From Crossaster papposus (lineage: Eukaryota; Echinodermata; Asteroidea; Velatida; Solasteridae), in assembly GCA_037893245.1 (NCBI GenBank), contig JBAIAA010001121.1, positions 124,001 to 188,000 on the forward strand: 64,000 nt of DNA. Direction: 5' to 3'. The notes beneath the pieces were generated by a model. It saw nothing but the letters and a program-made list of their open reading frames with translations, was not told where the DNA came from and did no database searches. Positions 11,438-26,400 of the stretch are shown piece after piece. Each line of letters begins with the position of its first letter. The first letter of the stretch is position 1. A program made the position numbers and the translations under genes.

Positions 11438-14400
11438 CTGCAAGAAAAACAATAAGTAGAACTCCTTGAAATCAAAACAAACAGCAAGGCTTGAACCAGT
11501 GACCTCAAATTTGCCATTCCGGTGCTCTACCAACTGAGCTATCCCCAGGGATCATGCCCAAAGTCACTATACTAACACACAAATCTGGACGCAAATTCTT
11601 ATCACATTAGCATGCGCATGAAGTTTGACCCGACCTTCACTCGGATGCGACTCGAACCAACAACAAAATTGCTTGCTAGTGCAGATGTCTTCGTCAACTA
11701 ACCACCTTCAAAGAATTGGCTGAACTGTAACATTCAGTGATCTAGTGGTTGATGCATCTAAACTAGTAAAATAGAGGTCACAGGTTCGAGTCCCACCAAT
11801 GCCATTAATATCATCTTACCATGATTGCTTGTAACCTTGATATGAGCGGCTGGAGGAATCATATGCTGCGGTTGACGCTCAATCAGATAGCGATGATGAT
11901 GCTCCTCCGTCAACAGAGGGCGCTTTGCAGGTGGGGTGATAGGCTCGTCGTAGAGGTCGTGTTTCATCGAGTGTTTGGTCAGTCTAGGCTGGAGGAAAGG
12001 TCGTAGGGGCGGATAGTCCCGAACGTCACGCTCGTCATCTGTTGGATGTTCAAGACAAAAAATATCAAATGCGATCGCTTTGACTTGTCTTATGAACACT
12101 AACCCTAACTCCTTTGGGTGATTTTTAACCTTTCTCATCCTTGCAAATCCCAACACCGTGTTCATTAAACTGTGCACTAAACGGCTGGACTCTGCCAATT
12201 CCTTATGTTGAAGTTTGGCTGGATGGTGATTGTTAGGGTTATAATGTACAAACTATGTTAATGTATTCTCCACTTTCTTGACTAACTGAGTTTTGGTAGT
12301 ATTCCTATTTGAGTCTTTTACGGAAGTGAAACAAAACAAGACCAGGCTGGTGTTCCCAAGCTAGGGATGAAAGGAGTCTCAGGGAGACTTTATTTTAAAC
12401 TCTAAAGGTCTTTGGATCTCTGGCTTAGTCTTCAATTTTAGGCTCCCAACGGCGGGAACTCCGTCTACAATCTGATGCCTGTTGTGTTTCAGAAACATTC
12501 AATCGGTTGGTATGAATCTAAAAATTTGAATATTTCTATAAGTCAGAGGCAAAGCCGAAGCCTAAGACAAAGCAAAGGTTTTGAAAACCCCATGACTCAG
12601 TCAGTCAGTAAGGATGCGTCCGAATCTCTTATCTATGGCTATTGCCTAGGTGTTCGCCATTACAACAGTGTGAGCAGGCTGACAATAGACATAGCCAGAG
12701 CTCTGGAAACTAGTTTCGAAAACGGCCTCAGTCACAGAATAACAACAGGCTCCAGCCCAAACCCTCACCGTATTCTGGCGAGTCCCTGACGTTGGTTGGA
12801 ATGGCTGACGGATGGGGTATCATGGTGGGAAGGGTGGGTGAGTGGGGGGGCAGACCAAAGCCCATGGCATTGGTGGTGTAGACCTGCCTACGACCCTCAC
12901 GTCGATTGCCATCAATTGCGGCCTGCAGCTCCGATGGGGTACTCAACTGACGCTTCTCGCACTCATAGGGGTACAGGTACTTCATGTACCTGTGAAAACA
13001 AATGTCATCAACGTCAAACTCCCTAGGGTGTGTGGACTGGAAAATCATATTGAAATGGAAGGACTCAGGACTGTTAGGGTTACAACTGTTCTTGTAGTCT
13101 AGCTGGTTCCTTGACTTCCTTCAGACAAAACAGAGTAATCTATAGTCATCGGGGAATAATCGGGTTAGGAAACCAGACTGCTTGGCCTGAATCCAATCAC
13201 GGATACATGTGCAACAGTATTGCAAATAAAATATAGACTAACTAAATAAATTGGGGTGGATGGAAATTGATACCAAATTCAACTTTTCTTGATAACCACA
13301 CCACATGCTGTGATTCCACAGGATGCTAGAGACTGTTATTCACTTAGTCAAGTCAAACAAATCATAATAATTCAGTAGTTTTTTGTTTTTTTGTTTGTAA
13401 ATGGTTTACTACATTGTACCTTTAAAGTTTTATTTCATTGCATTTGCATTGAACCGTGAAATGTAATCACTGAGGCACAGCTAGTGAAATTAGTCTCCTT
13501 TCAAGTTTGTAGTACCAGGTACCGGTACATGTAGTTACGCTTCAGAGGCCTTACATAGAGAACAATAGAAGACTGTTTTTGTTCCTGTCTGTTGAACTCA
13601 CATCAGGGGGCTGAAATGACTCTTCTATTTACTACCGGCATAGGACGGAGATACAACAGACGCACTGTTTGCATGCATTCCCTACATAAATGTACCGGTA
13701 CATGGTGGTATTTCTTTTAACCAGTTAGCGCCAGAGGACGTATATACACGCAGAGTTTTTCCGAGATTCAAAGCGAACGCATAAACACGCCATGAGCAAG
13801 GCCGGAAATGTCTGTCAGCAGCGAGCAAGGCCGGAAACGCCATGGGTGTGCTTCCCGGTACCTTGGCCTGACCCCGCCTCGGATCGCTTTTCGTTAAAAA
13901 TAATCTCGTGCCTCGGCTCGGTGAATGTTACAAAAATCCCAGCGCAAACTGGTTAATGAGAGGGGGAAGAGGTATGCACATTTCGATAAGGCTTTTTAAA
14001 AGGGGTGTCAAATGGGGTTATAAACGCCCCCCTCCCCCACACATTTTTTTCCACCGGTTCCAGATTATGGGATTTAGTACTAGTAACCAACTTTACAATT
14101 CACCAAGTACAGTAACTTCTCGAACAATAAAAACAAATTCACCTCAACAATCTTAATACAACCTTAGTACGTTCCTTGGCCCTTGCAAATAAGGAATCAC
14201 TACCTATGCCTTGCTTTCCAATGATTCTACTTAAGATTCAAGATTAATTTAAGAACCTACCGGAAGTTCGTCGGTATTGTATGGTCCTTAAAAATACCAT
14301 GACAATAATAGCGAGCCAGCAACTTCCAAAACTTGAATTTTAGGGAAAGGTTTGTTTGACGGGTTTCTGTATTACCCATAAATTCACACCCCCAGGGATA

Positions 14401-17400
14401 ATCATTTTCCATATTCAGCGTAGAAACATTTGCTGAGACAACAAGCTCCCCTTCCCCTCCAAAGAAAACCAAAACACAATACATTACAATGTTCTTCATC
14501 TGCTTTCTACTTTCGTTTGCCAAATTTACACCGAAATGATTAAGCTATTACCCAGTTCAGCTTCAAATATGTCCTTGGATGAAATATTAACCAAATTTTA
14601 TTACATACACAAAATTATCTCTAACTGAGAGAGCAATTTTGTTATGATATGATAGCACAATGTCGGTTAGCACAATGTTGGTTATAAGTATAATGCCGGC
14701 ATCAAGACAAAACAGACGTTCCGCATTATTAGCCACTCATAATTGCTCAATTATTGATAATAATAAAGTCTCTCGCTCATGTTCAAAGGACCTTAATTTC
14801 CAGGGGGGTAATATTCATGCCTGAATGGCAATTCTATATCCGTATTCTGTTTCATGAGAACCAAAGTCTGGATCATCAAACTGACTGTGGCCTTCGTCTT
14901 GTATAATATCCTTTTTAATAGCAGCTGCGTTATTGACGCTTCGTTGCTTGCAATTGGATTGGAGCAACAACCAAAGAAAAGCCAATCAGTTTATTCAGAC
15001 AATCCACAGGTACATGTACCTCTACATCAGCACATGCGTTTAAGGTCACACAAAATATAGCTTTGCTTTCAAATTTCATGTATTTCAAAAATAGGCTCGG
15101 TTGGTCAAAAAGTTTTGTTTTTGCCAATTTATTTGTTTGTGCTGATTGAATGTGGTGTATTATACATTGTGTACCGAACACGATTTGTGACAAATTCATG
15201 GCGTGTGCGAGTACCACACTATACACTGGTAAACGTAATGCGGTTTTATTTACATGCACAGTTACAGGTTACCAGTTTGTAGCAAATAGCCTTGCGGTTG
15301 CCACCGCATGTATCCTCTAAATGTTTTATTTTCGCTAAGAAAGCCACACAAAAATGGTTTTAAAAACTTGCCTTAATTAATGTCAGAAATATTTATGGGT
15401 AATAATTCTTTAAATTAATAAAGGATTTAGGTGATGCGCACCACTATGCACAACAATAAACAACAATAACAATGACGAAAAAATGCGAACACTGTCTGTT
15501 TATCGCACGGTAAACGTGCATGATGCACTTTCCGTGGCGAGCTATGAAACCTTGTGTTGCGGCAGGAAATGTCAGGGGAACACTTAGAGTACAAGCTGTA
15601 CAAGCTCAAAATATATTCATGAATACGGGAAATACACTGTACATACATAGACAAGAAAAAGAGCAGACTGGTATTAATTTGTAATTAACTTTATTTCATT
15701 AGTTTAATTTTGTATTTGCAAGTTCCCAAAATAAAGACTTTATCTCACTTTCAATTTAGAATGGCCGATATTTTTAGACTTACTGTGTTCTGAGCGTGAA
15801 GGCAGCACTGGTAATAGATGCAGGCAGGTTCAAGCCTTTAGTAATCTCGCGCCACTGTTTCTTGTTAATGACCTCCACCAGGCCACCCTTGGCAGTCACC
15901 AGGTTGAACAGCTCGTACAAGTCCAACACTTGTTTGGCCATGATAGGAATTCGGTTTACTGGGGTACCTTTTGGTTAGAACAAGAAAAGAGTTTTGGAAA
16001 TCGAGGAGAAACACATCTGGGGGTCTTACATTTCAGATCTTGGCAGGACCTTTGTGAGGTGTTCTGGCAAAATGAGACGGAACTGGGCCTCGGGAATAGT
16101 GGAGAAAAATGAAAAATAGTGAATAATGGGTGATTTTTGTATTTTCATATTTATTTATATTTGTCATCTTTGTTATGTCTACTACCATATTTTGTTAAGA
16201 AATAGTATGGAGTTAGTGGTATGAAAGTGTTTTTATGTAAAAAAAATTGCCATTTTTCAACATCACATGTTCTTTATAAAATTAAATTTCAGAATAATTA
16301 CAGGATATCTATCGCAATCATTTTGCTGGATGCCTAGAATCATTATTTACTTTCAGATGAGTATGATATTTCTTAATAATTCGGTAGTAATTTTTTTTGG
16401 ATATTTGCAAATGGTGTATCCTACCTTTAAGTAACCAAATTTGACAACAAATTTAAAAGAACAAATTTAGTACAAATAAGTATGTTATCTACGTTGTAAA
16501 CATGAATTGGCATGTAGCACAACATTTAGATGGAATTGTTTCAATCATGTTAATAATTCATGAATATTAATCAAATGTTCTTTTAATGTAAAGGAGCATA
16601 TTTCTTTCAGAGACTAATAATTTCTGTACTTGTCAATAAAATATCAGTTACAGTCATGCATTTCCACCGGTTGTTTTCGAAAACAGAACCGAGTTTTGCA
16701 CCGGACCACCCTTCTTAATAAAGGCTATTATTACATTCTAGGCTTCCGCTAAGTACTTAAAAAAAATAAAAATTACCAACAAGCATCCTTGCTTGCTATA
16801 TGAACTTCCCCATGCGACAACCACGAGTGATCCCCCCCCCCCCCCCCTCCCCCCCCCCCTTTTAATAATCACCTGGGGTTTCTTGATAAATTACCGCACG
16901 TAATTAAGTCATACAGGAAAATGAATAAATCTTTCAATGTCGCCCCGTGTGGGCAGGGAAGTATCTTAATTGCCCGGCTGGCTTTTGAGTGGACGAGAAA
17001 TAATAAAGGAGAAAAAGAAAAGCCTGAAGAACAAGCGAGCACGTTCTATATCTTGGGCATTTTTGTTATGATTTTTCCCCCTCAATGGTCGTTGATAATT
17101 TGAACTGGAAGTGCTTCTCGTAGTCTCCCTAACACCTAGGTTTTTTTAAGAAGCTGTTCCATTGTGGATTGGCCAGTGAATATAAAAAAGAAGAGAAATT
17201 GGAAGTCGGAACAGAACCCAAGTAACTTGTAAACTAAATTGAAAAAGTGCCCAACCAACGGAATGACACTAACGTCACGTCACGGATCATTGTGATTTTG
17301 ACAAAGTGCCAAATCTGCCCCTAACAAAACTGATACTTTAGTAATTTTGAATATTTTTGGATATTCTAAGTCTTTGGTTATTCTTATAATTGGTAAATTA

Positions 17401-20400
17401 ATTCAGGTAAATAAATATTGTTTTCAATTTAATACATGTATATACAAAATTACAATTAAAAAAAAAAAAAAACCAATTTTAAATGCGATTCTTTTTTCAC
17501 AACTCAGTTTTGCAGCCGTTTTAATTAATTGTGGTATATTGGTGTATTAATTAATTGCCAGATTTCTCTCTTCGTTACTATTTACGACAGTCTTAACAAC
17601 ACCTCAAAGTAGCTAAAAGCTAAATATACTGGAATGCAACATTTGTAGGTTGAATATTTTAGTTTTTTTAGATTTGAAGGTTTGCATGGTGCAATGGCAA
17701 TAAGATGAGTAGTTGACGGGGTTCTGAAAAGAAACAGTATGCTCTTTAAACAGTATGCCTATTGTCAAGAGAATGAGCTACATGTAGGGCAGAGCAAACT
17801 ACTATCTCAAGTTTGTTTTTTGTTTGTTTATTAAACTCAATGTTGAAAATACCTCCGGACCATTGCAAGAAATGGTACCTGACTGTACTGGATTTGCAAC
17901 TCTCCAAAACATGCTCAACTTTATATTTTATGACAACGCTTATTTGCACCAGTACTGGTATGCTTATCTTGCAAGAACATACTAGGCTCAACGGCCACCT
18001 AATCAATCTTTAATTTGCTACCAAATCCATAAAGAAAACTCAACTCATAGTATCATTGAATGGGCAGGAAATCCAACTCTATCGTCACCATTCAACTCAT
18101 AGATAGAGCAGCCCATCAGCGCCAGATTGAACACAGAGATCAGATCTTAGCGTCAAGACGTCTGACTCCTGCTAAATTGGAGTGCCAATTACAAATTGCT
18201 TAGAGGATTTTTGTTTTTGGGTTGGTGAGCCACTCCCTATGTGTATCTCAGGTGTTTCCTGATAGCTGTCAAAGCCGTTAACGTTTCAAAGTTGTGGGAA
18301 TCGAGGCTTAGCAATATGAATCAATAAACAAACAATGTAAGTGCAAGACAGCCAAACTGTCTGGGCATCCAGATGGATTTTTTGCTGGTGGGGAAGGGTT
18401 TTATTGGATTCAGGTTATGTGTAAGAAAACTAAGGTATGGAGTTAGGGTTTATTTATGTTGCACACCATTGGATAGCTCTTGTTCTGCAGTATACAGAAC
18501 AGTATCTCAATTCTTAAAAAGTAAAACTTTAAAGCTTAATTTTAATGACAGCCACATGTAGGTCACATTTTATAAATCTTTACAGACGTTTTATAACAGA
18601 ATCAATGCATTACTGTAACTGCTCATTTATCACAAACAAACGTAAATTGGCAATTCTTGAGTTTAAATTTGCCACAATGATTAACATAAGTTTTGTCAGA
18701 GAAAAGAAATACTTTTCTATTTAAAAGCCATGGCATGTATGGAATAATATATTTAAACACACCACGCCCTTTTAATTCAATTTCTGAGATAATCTAGGCC
18801 AGACGCCATCAGAAACATACATGTAGGTCGGTTGTTTTGAGATATTAAAGAAAACAAACCAGGCAAACAAATGCTGCCGTAAACAAGATATGGTTCACTA
18901 AAATCCTAAGAACATAACGAAAAAAGCCCCCAGTGGCCTTATTATGACCAAGAAACTTAGAAAATTGCCCGGCCCCTCCCAAGCAATTATTGTTCCCTTT
19001 TTAATCGAGGTAATCCCATAAGGCCAAAGTGGCTTCATAATGAATGGCAGGTGGGTTGTGGCCTGGCCCAGGGGATCACCTATGATCTGATGTGTGGCGT
19101 TGATAGGGAAATTGTTAAATTATGCGCTAATTCCATGAGTTTAGCAAACAGGAAGTAGGGACCCTACGCAGTACAGTGATCAACTCTCTAGCTTGAAGGG
19201 AGGGAAGGGGGGTTGTGGAGTGAGGGAGGGGGGCGCTGGGAGCTGGCGCTGATTTTTGATTGGAAGGAAGGAATCTGGAAGTGCCATACGCAACAGGTTT
19301 CTGCCCAGCAATTATTAACCATTTACGGCGCGTTGCAGCCTCTCAGTAATCAGACAACTTCCACCGTGTTTGTGATTTACCTGCTTTAGTTTGCTGTTGA
19401 TGAATTGTTGCCGGTAGTTTTGTTTTTTGTTTTTTTGTCTGGTTTTAGCACGTGTACTCGTAAACAAAGTTGCTTCAAGGTTAATAAATTATCACGTACT
19501 TAGGAGCTAAGCGAATTTGGCAGCTGAATTTAAAGGAGTGTTTTGTTGTCAAATGATTTAACCCCGCCCAAATATTTAATGTACCTTGGAAAAAATGTAC
19601 ATCTGCATCACATAAAACCACGCAAATGTAATTACTACTGAGAATCAATTTCTTTACACTTTTATTAACATCTTTATCAAAACATAAAGGGCATTTTGTC
19701 CAACTAGTACAATAAGATACTAATTGTAACAAGTGTTTTGTAAGACTTGTCATGTTTTTTGGTGTACCATTTTCTGTTTGTATTTAACTTATTTTCAAAT
19801 CAGAGTTGCAACGGTTGTAACAGAGACGCACACTTTTAATGCACATTAAAAAAAAGTAAATTTTGTATTCCAATATAAGGTACTTCGCAATCTGATGACT
19901 TTAAAAGGTTTAAAGAATTTAACAACTTATGTTTTGCTAAAAGTATACATGGGATGTAGTCTACCCAAGCAGTGAAATGAATGGTTGTATTATTACATGA
20001 CGTTAACAAATTCTCGATCTGTCTCAATTTGAGTTGATCCTGTATAGGTTTCTGAAATTGTGTTTGTCCTTGTTAACTGAATGCCTTTTTCTGCAAGGTA
20101 CACGTGTACCTTTTCACTTTGATGACTTTAACCAGTTCGCGCCGGATGACGAATATAAACGCAAAAATTTCCCCAAATTCAAAACGGATGACGAATATAT
20201 ACGCCAAGTTCAAGTTCGGAAATATATGTCAGCAGCGCGCAAGGCCGGAAATGCGTGGGTGTGCTACCCAGCACTATAGGCCTGAACACGCTTCGGATCG
20301 AGTTTCGTTAAAAATAATCCCGCCCGTCGGCTCGGCGATGTTAAAATAATCCCGGCGCGAACTGGTTAAAAGGTTAAACAAACCTCAGAAAGAATTAAAC

Positions 20401-23400
20401 ACCTTGAATAAAATGAAATTCAATTTAAATTAGTATCAATTTTAAAATATGGATTCAACATGTTAATGGCCTTGCTCCTGGCGTGTTTATCTGTCATTCT
20501 TTTTGAATTTCGGAAAACAAAAATTGTATACGGGTATACACGTCATCCGACACAAACTGGTTAATTACGACAATCAACCAATTTAAGATTTATTAAATGT
20601 CTACATCACAGTCTGGGTGCAGTCTAGTTGCAATAAATAAATTACTTGGCATTAAATCCACTGTTACTGGTACTTGTAGGCAAGTTTTTGTTAACTGCTT
20701 ACCAGCTGTCATAATAATAATAATTATAATATAGGCAATAAATAATGTGCCATTATCCATCAAAAGAGGAAAAAAGGGCATCTTTTGTTGTAAAAAACAA
20801 AATGCCAGGTGATAAGGGGTTACAGTAGGATCCTTTCAGGCCTGACTTCACATACCGTAACCCCCATCACCCTCTTCACCCCCCCAAAAAGAAGAAGATA
20901 AGAATCATATTGACAATTTGAGGCTTTATGGTTACACTGCGACTTACAGGGATCTACATGTACACAAAAGACAAATTAATGATGGCAGAAAGTACAATCA
21001 TAGAACAGGTAAGTAACAAGCCTTTTAAGTCATCCACAATATTGATGAATGTTTTGGATGGTGAAAAAACACACAACCATTGAAATTGAAACCAATTTGA
21101 AGATCACTTAATCAAAAGTTTATAATTGCTAGTTCAGGGTCACAAAGTCTGGGCTATCACTTCAGATAATTAATTCAAGGGTTTACAGAAACTAACTACC
21201 TTAATTGAATGTAAACGATGCTATATTTCAGCCTGGTAAAAGACTTTTGTTTTTTAATCAAATTGGGCTATTTTCATTGTAGTGGTTATCACTATCTACT
21301 AATGTGCTGGTTGCACTTGAGGGACACTTCTATTGGAAACCATTGCAGCGTGAAATGAAATTGATTATCGTTGGCCTATTTACACACTCTACTATAAATC
21401 AACAATTTCAACGGCTGTCAGTACCAGCATTTTTTTAAATATTTTGTCCTGCCAGCCACCATCTAGTAGAGCCATTTGTTCTCTATTATGATGAGCGTTT
21501 ATGATGAGAAAGAGAGAGCAACAATGATGATGGAAAGAGAGCAACAATTTCTTGAAGCGACTATTTGTCGGTTGTGCATTTTATTTGTTTGAAGCAGCAA
21601 AAGTGCACAAATTTTAAAGAAATATGTTTGACACAACTAACCTGATAAGGATGTATCTCTGTGAATGCTGTATTTCTGAGAAAACAACATTCACGATTGC
21701 TATTTCAATTCAATCAGCAATCAAGGCGCATTCTCATTCAGTCGATTGAAGCTACTGTACATCGTACGCGTGCACGTGTCACACACTGAACTAACCAATA
21801 ATGACACTCACGTGTGCTAGTGCATCGTTCCATTGCTTGCACGCCCTATTCGCACAGTACAAATAAACCACTAATTGACATTTCCAAACGTTTCTCTGAG
21901 ACGCATCTTTCGAAATAACTTTTTTTGTCATTTTCTTTAAACTGACAGCATGCCAGAAGGAATATTTATACAGATACATGTAGTTTAGAGTCATTAATAT
22001 CCTTATATATGTAGGTAAGCTTTTTAATATTATTATTATTAAGGTTGGTTACATTTTGGATAGCTGCATAAGGTAGACTTCCACTTTAAAGTGCATATAG
22101 CTCACAACATTTGAAAACATCAAAAAGCAAAACTACCGAATGTTACAGTATTGTGTAATACCGAACCTTACTTAACATTTCTCTAGCTTTCTGTGAATTC
22201 TTTTGAAATACAAAAATTACGTCACTTAAATACATCTCCCCTATCGTAAATAATTCCATCTAATGAATTTTGTGAATATTACACCCCCCCCCCCCCCCCC
22301 CCCCCCCCAACACACACCTCTCTTTCTGATAAACATGATCTCGCCCACCAATTTAAAAGCCCAATAAACACAATCTGGTTAGCATCTAGGTTGATAAGGC
22401 ATCTCAAGTGATAATCACCCTCATTACAATCTTATTGGGCTGTCCTCTTATTAATTCACACAAAGCTGGTGTTTGGGAGGTCAACTGTCTAAATTCCCAC
22501 CCCAATTTCTTAATCCTAATTCCCATATGACTAATGTGGAGAGATTAGCAAGTACTTAACTTTATAATCCCTTGCTAGAATTAGCAGCTGTTGACTCAAA
22601 TCTCAACTAATAAATGGCTTGTGATTATGCTGAGTTTATGTTCAGGGGTGGACAATGAAACACCAAGTCTTATCATTAACTGTAACTCCCTGGTTCCTGC
22701 ACTAGTAAACACACTAAACCCAACCAACTAACAGCTCACACAGGTTCAGTAATTATTGGTACACTAAACCCAAACCTACTACAGTCAAACCTGGCCTTGC
22801 GGCCACCTTGATACAGCGGCCACCTGGCTTAACTGGCCACCTTTGCTTGGTCCCAGTTTGATTCTTGCATAAACATACCATAACCATTTCTGCTAATGCG
22901 GCCACTGCGTAACGCGGCCAGTGGCCAACCCATAATAGCCCACAGCAAATAAAATGTGTACAATTACATTGCCGTGAAACCTGTGTACTCCGGCCGCAAA
23001 AATAAAATGCGCCCTCTGTTGACTTTGAAATCTCCCCTGTTGTTTGGTTCCTGGACTTCATACAGTTATGTACATGTATGGGTGTGTGTACATGTGTACG
23101 TCTTGCTATAGTGGCCACTCCTTGCGTATAGTGGCCACGAAAACCGGCACCGTCGATGGCCGCTATATCAAGGTTTGACTGTAGTACTAAACCTGCCAAA
23201 CACCAACAGTTAAAATGTGGCTTTTGCAGAAGTTTGAATACTATCCATATAGAAAACCAGCAAGAAAGAACAAACAATCTGGATTATCTTAAAAGAGGGC
23301 TCTACTGGGACTCGCGCTAGGATATAAAATTATGATTTCGACACATGGTCTATCCTATACTCTAAAAGATGCTTCCTGGGAAAATTATTCCAAGGCTTGA

Positions 23401-26400
23401 ACGGATTGGTAATGTTTTTTTGTGCTTCCCTTTCATAACAACATGGGAACCCCCAGGCCAAACTTCTAGGAATGAACACACAGGAATACCTTGCCAGGAA
23501 AAAAACAAATGCAGATGGATTAAGCCATTTTAACTCGGCATCCCTTTTTAGAATTGGGACAAAGTATCGGGAACGGTATTGATAAGTTTTTCCTTCTACA
23601 AACAAACGGGCAAAGGCAATTAATTGCACTACAATCCCATTGTCATCCCTCCTCAGATCTTAGATCTCATCAAAATTAAGCTTCTGGTGTGCATCGGTTT
23701 TATTTCAATTGTACCTTTTTGTTTGTCCATCTTTTAATTCCACATTGCCAACTCCACTAAATCCACTCACAAAACAAATTGGCTCCCTCGTTATCTTTAA
23801 TATTCACCATCCCTGAGGGTTGGAGGGTGGGGGAGGGGGAAGGGTGGGGGGAGGGGAAGGGTGGGGGGAGGGGGGGTGGGGGGAGGGGGGTGGGGGAGGG
23901 GGAAAGGATGGGGAGAGGGGAGGAAGGGTGGGGGGAAGGGTGGGGGGGGGGGTGGGTGGGGGGGGGGGGGGTGGGTGGGGGAGGGGGGGGGGAGGGGGGG
24001 AGGAGGGGGGGGGGGGGGAGGGTGGGGGGGGGGGGGGGGGGGGGGGGGGGTAAGCAAGCAGTCACTAAATATACCCTTCTGTCCCCCTCCCTGAGTAACA
24101 AGTGTGGCAAAGCAAACTAGGACCCCCCCCCCCTTTTTGATTAAAGTCATTAGGCTCAATGGTAGGATGTATACACTATTGCAGATTTGAAAAAATGTTA
24201 CTACCAAATTATTAAGAAATTTCATACTTATTTGATACTAAATAATGATTGTATGCATCCAGTAAAAAGATTGTGCTCGATAATTGTTTTATAAAATTAA
24301 ATCGCGATCGTAAAAAAAACAAAAAAAACAAGAACAACTGCCCTACGCCAGTTGAAAACGAACGATGTTTTTCTTGCTTTTTTTCTCGGCATCCATGATT
24401 GTAGAACTTTGGACAGGTCATAAAATAATATAAAATAAAATACCACACCCCCCAAAAAAAAAAAAAAAAACGATTTAAAACAAATTGATGATGTATTTCC
24501 TTTAAGACTAGATCTTCAATAATAAAAGAACCTATCACACTGACTGACATTACCAGTAAGTAGAGTATTTTACTCAATCAAAAGATCGAATTAGAATGAA
24601 ATTAGGATCCAGTGGTAGGACCAGGGGGGGGCGGAGGGGGGGGCCCAACAAAGTGCGCCACCAACGTTGAAATGTATCTCATTCGTTTTTCCACGCTCAT
24701 GAGCCACACATCTCACACAGTAATTATACGTATAGATCGCTACCGCGAAGCGCACCGTTGAAACACGTACAAATTTGCTCCGCGCTCGCTCTCCGAATTC
24801 AGTGATTCATATAACGTCAGCAAAGCCAGGTACACAGGCACGATCTACACAAATTTGTTTTGGGGCGATGTCATTTTCTGCCATTTTCGTTCGAAAACAA
24901 CACGATAAAACGCAAGGCAGATTTTTTAAAAAATTCAGTATATCACTGCTACATCCTTTTTAAACGTATCCATGGAAAAAAGTGAGTGGGTTCGAAGCAC
25001 GATTTTTCACAATTTATCGATTATTATTGCCCTTTTTAGGGGAGGTATTTGTCAACGTCGTTTTAGTATTTGTGCACAATCTCTACGTGCATCAACGGTA
25101 CGTCAACGCTTAATTTTTTCGACTGCTTTTTTTTATTTTCAATACAATTTTTGTCATTGGATGATAAAAATTAAGGTAAATAAAAACCTTTTACAACTAC
25201 AAAAGACAAGATGTTAAGATTGGATGCCAAAAACTCTTTATTTTTTCGCGTGAGAAAATTGTTCCCACCTATTTTGAGAATGGACGGTACGTCAGCGTTG
25301 CGCAATCACAGTCTCGAAGGCCCCCTGGAGTGGGGTGTGAACCTGTGACCTCCGGATTGCCATTGCGATGCTCACGAGAACATTCATTGGTAAGAATTGG
25401 AACAATTAGATGCAAAACTTTCGCTGCACAAATTACAGATTTTTACACAGCAGTGTCTTGCAACACTGGATATTTATTCCTAATCAACTTCAATGCTACA
25501 AAGAAAACACTTCCACCAAGCCCTACCTCAGCTGATTGGAGATTAGGACTAAAACAAAAGCAAACAAACATCCATTAAGCCTGGTACTAATTACCATAGT
25601 CTAGTCCCAACCTAATCTAATTATTGCAAATTGCATCCAGAAAACAGGTGTCACAATCTGTCTGGCTCACTGCCAAATTCAGATTAATTTGTCAATCTAC
25701 ATCCAAAGCATGTCAGAGTTAGCACGTTGACACGTTCATTTCCTATCATCAAACCATCCCCCCCCCAAAAAAATATATATATATATATATTTTTAAAAAT
25801 GAGATCAATGTGTGTGTAGACGCACAAAAGTAATAATTCAGGGTTTTGTATAGCAAGTCTGTGATATTTTCTGTTGTGGGATAACTATTTGATGGCATCT
25901 CTGCAGGAAATCCCCACTTGCACCTGCCTCTGAATAAATAGGCCTAACAATTAAATAAATAAATCTACAAAAGAAAATACTCAAATTTTAGAGTATCTTC
26001 ATGTTTGCACCCTATTACAATACTATTAACTATACAATGTACAGTACAGTCAAATATTAGCACACCAAGGGCCAATTTCAATGGGGCCACGTATGCAAGC
26101 ACAAAATTTGCTTAGCAAACAAATACTTTCTTGGCAAAACAGGGTTACAAACATTTTAGTTTATGTTTGTTTTTGACTGGTATTCAGCTGTTTTTGTTTT
26201 GTGATGTTTATTGTTTTGTACTGGTATTCAGCTGGGTTTTTTTTGCTTTGAATGTCAAGCATATGGAGTTTTGGCCGATAACCTGTTTTTACTGAGCAAG
26301 ACTTTTTTATTGCTAAGCAAATTTTTGAGCTTTCATGTTTTATGAAATTGGCCCCAGCAATTTACACTCACAATAAGCCAGTTTGGTATTCTAACTGCGC

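Noticed and set aside
20104-20349. Conserved peptide-like frames shared among several loci (also 26583-26786 and 3304-3507)
   Set aside because: The similarity comes from family A MITE copies; frames differ in length and end within the terminal repeats.
22753-23277. 174-codon minus-strand frame
   Set aside because: It coincides with a pogo-like MITE and spans its inverted termini; no domain is recognisable.
23757-24225. Several overlapping frames of 77-142 codons giving poly-Gly or poly-Pro proteins
   Set aside because: They exist in several frames on both strands only because a 235-bp G-rich tract lacks stop codons; no start context or splice support.
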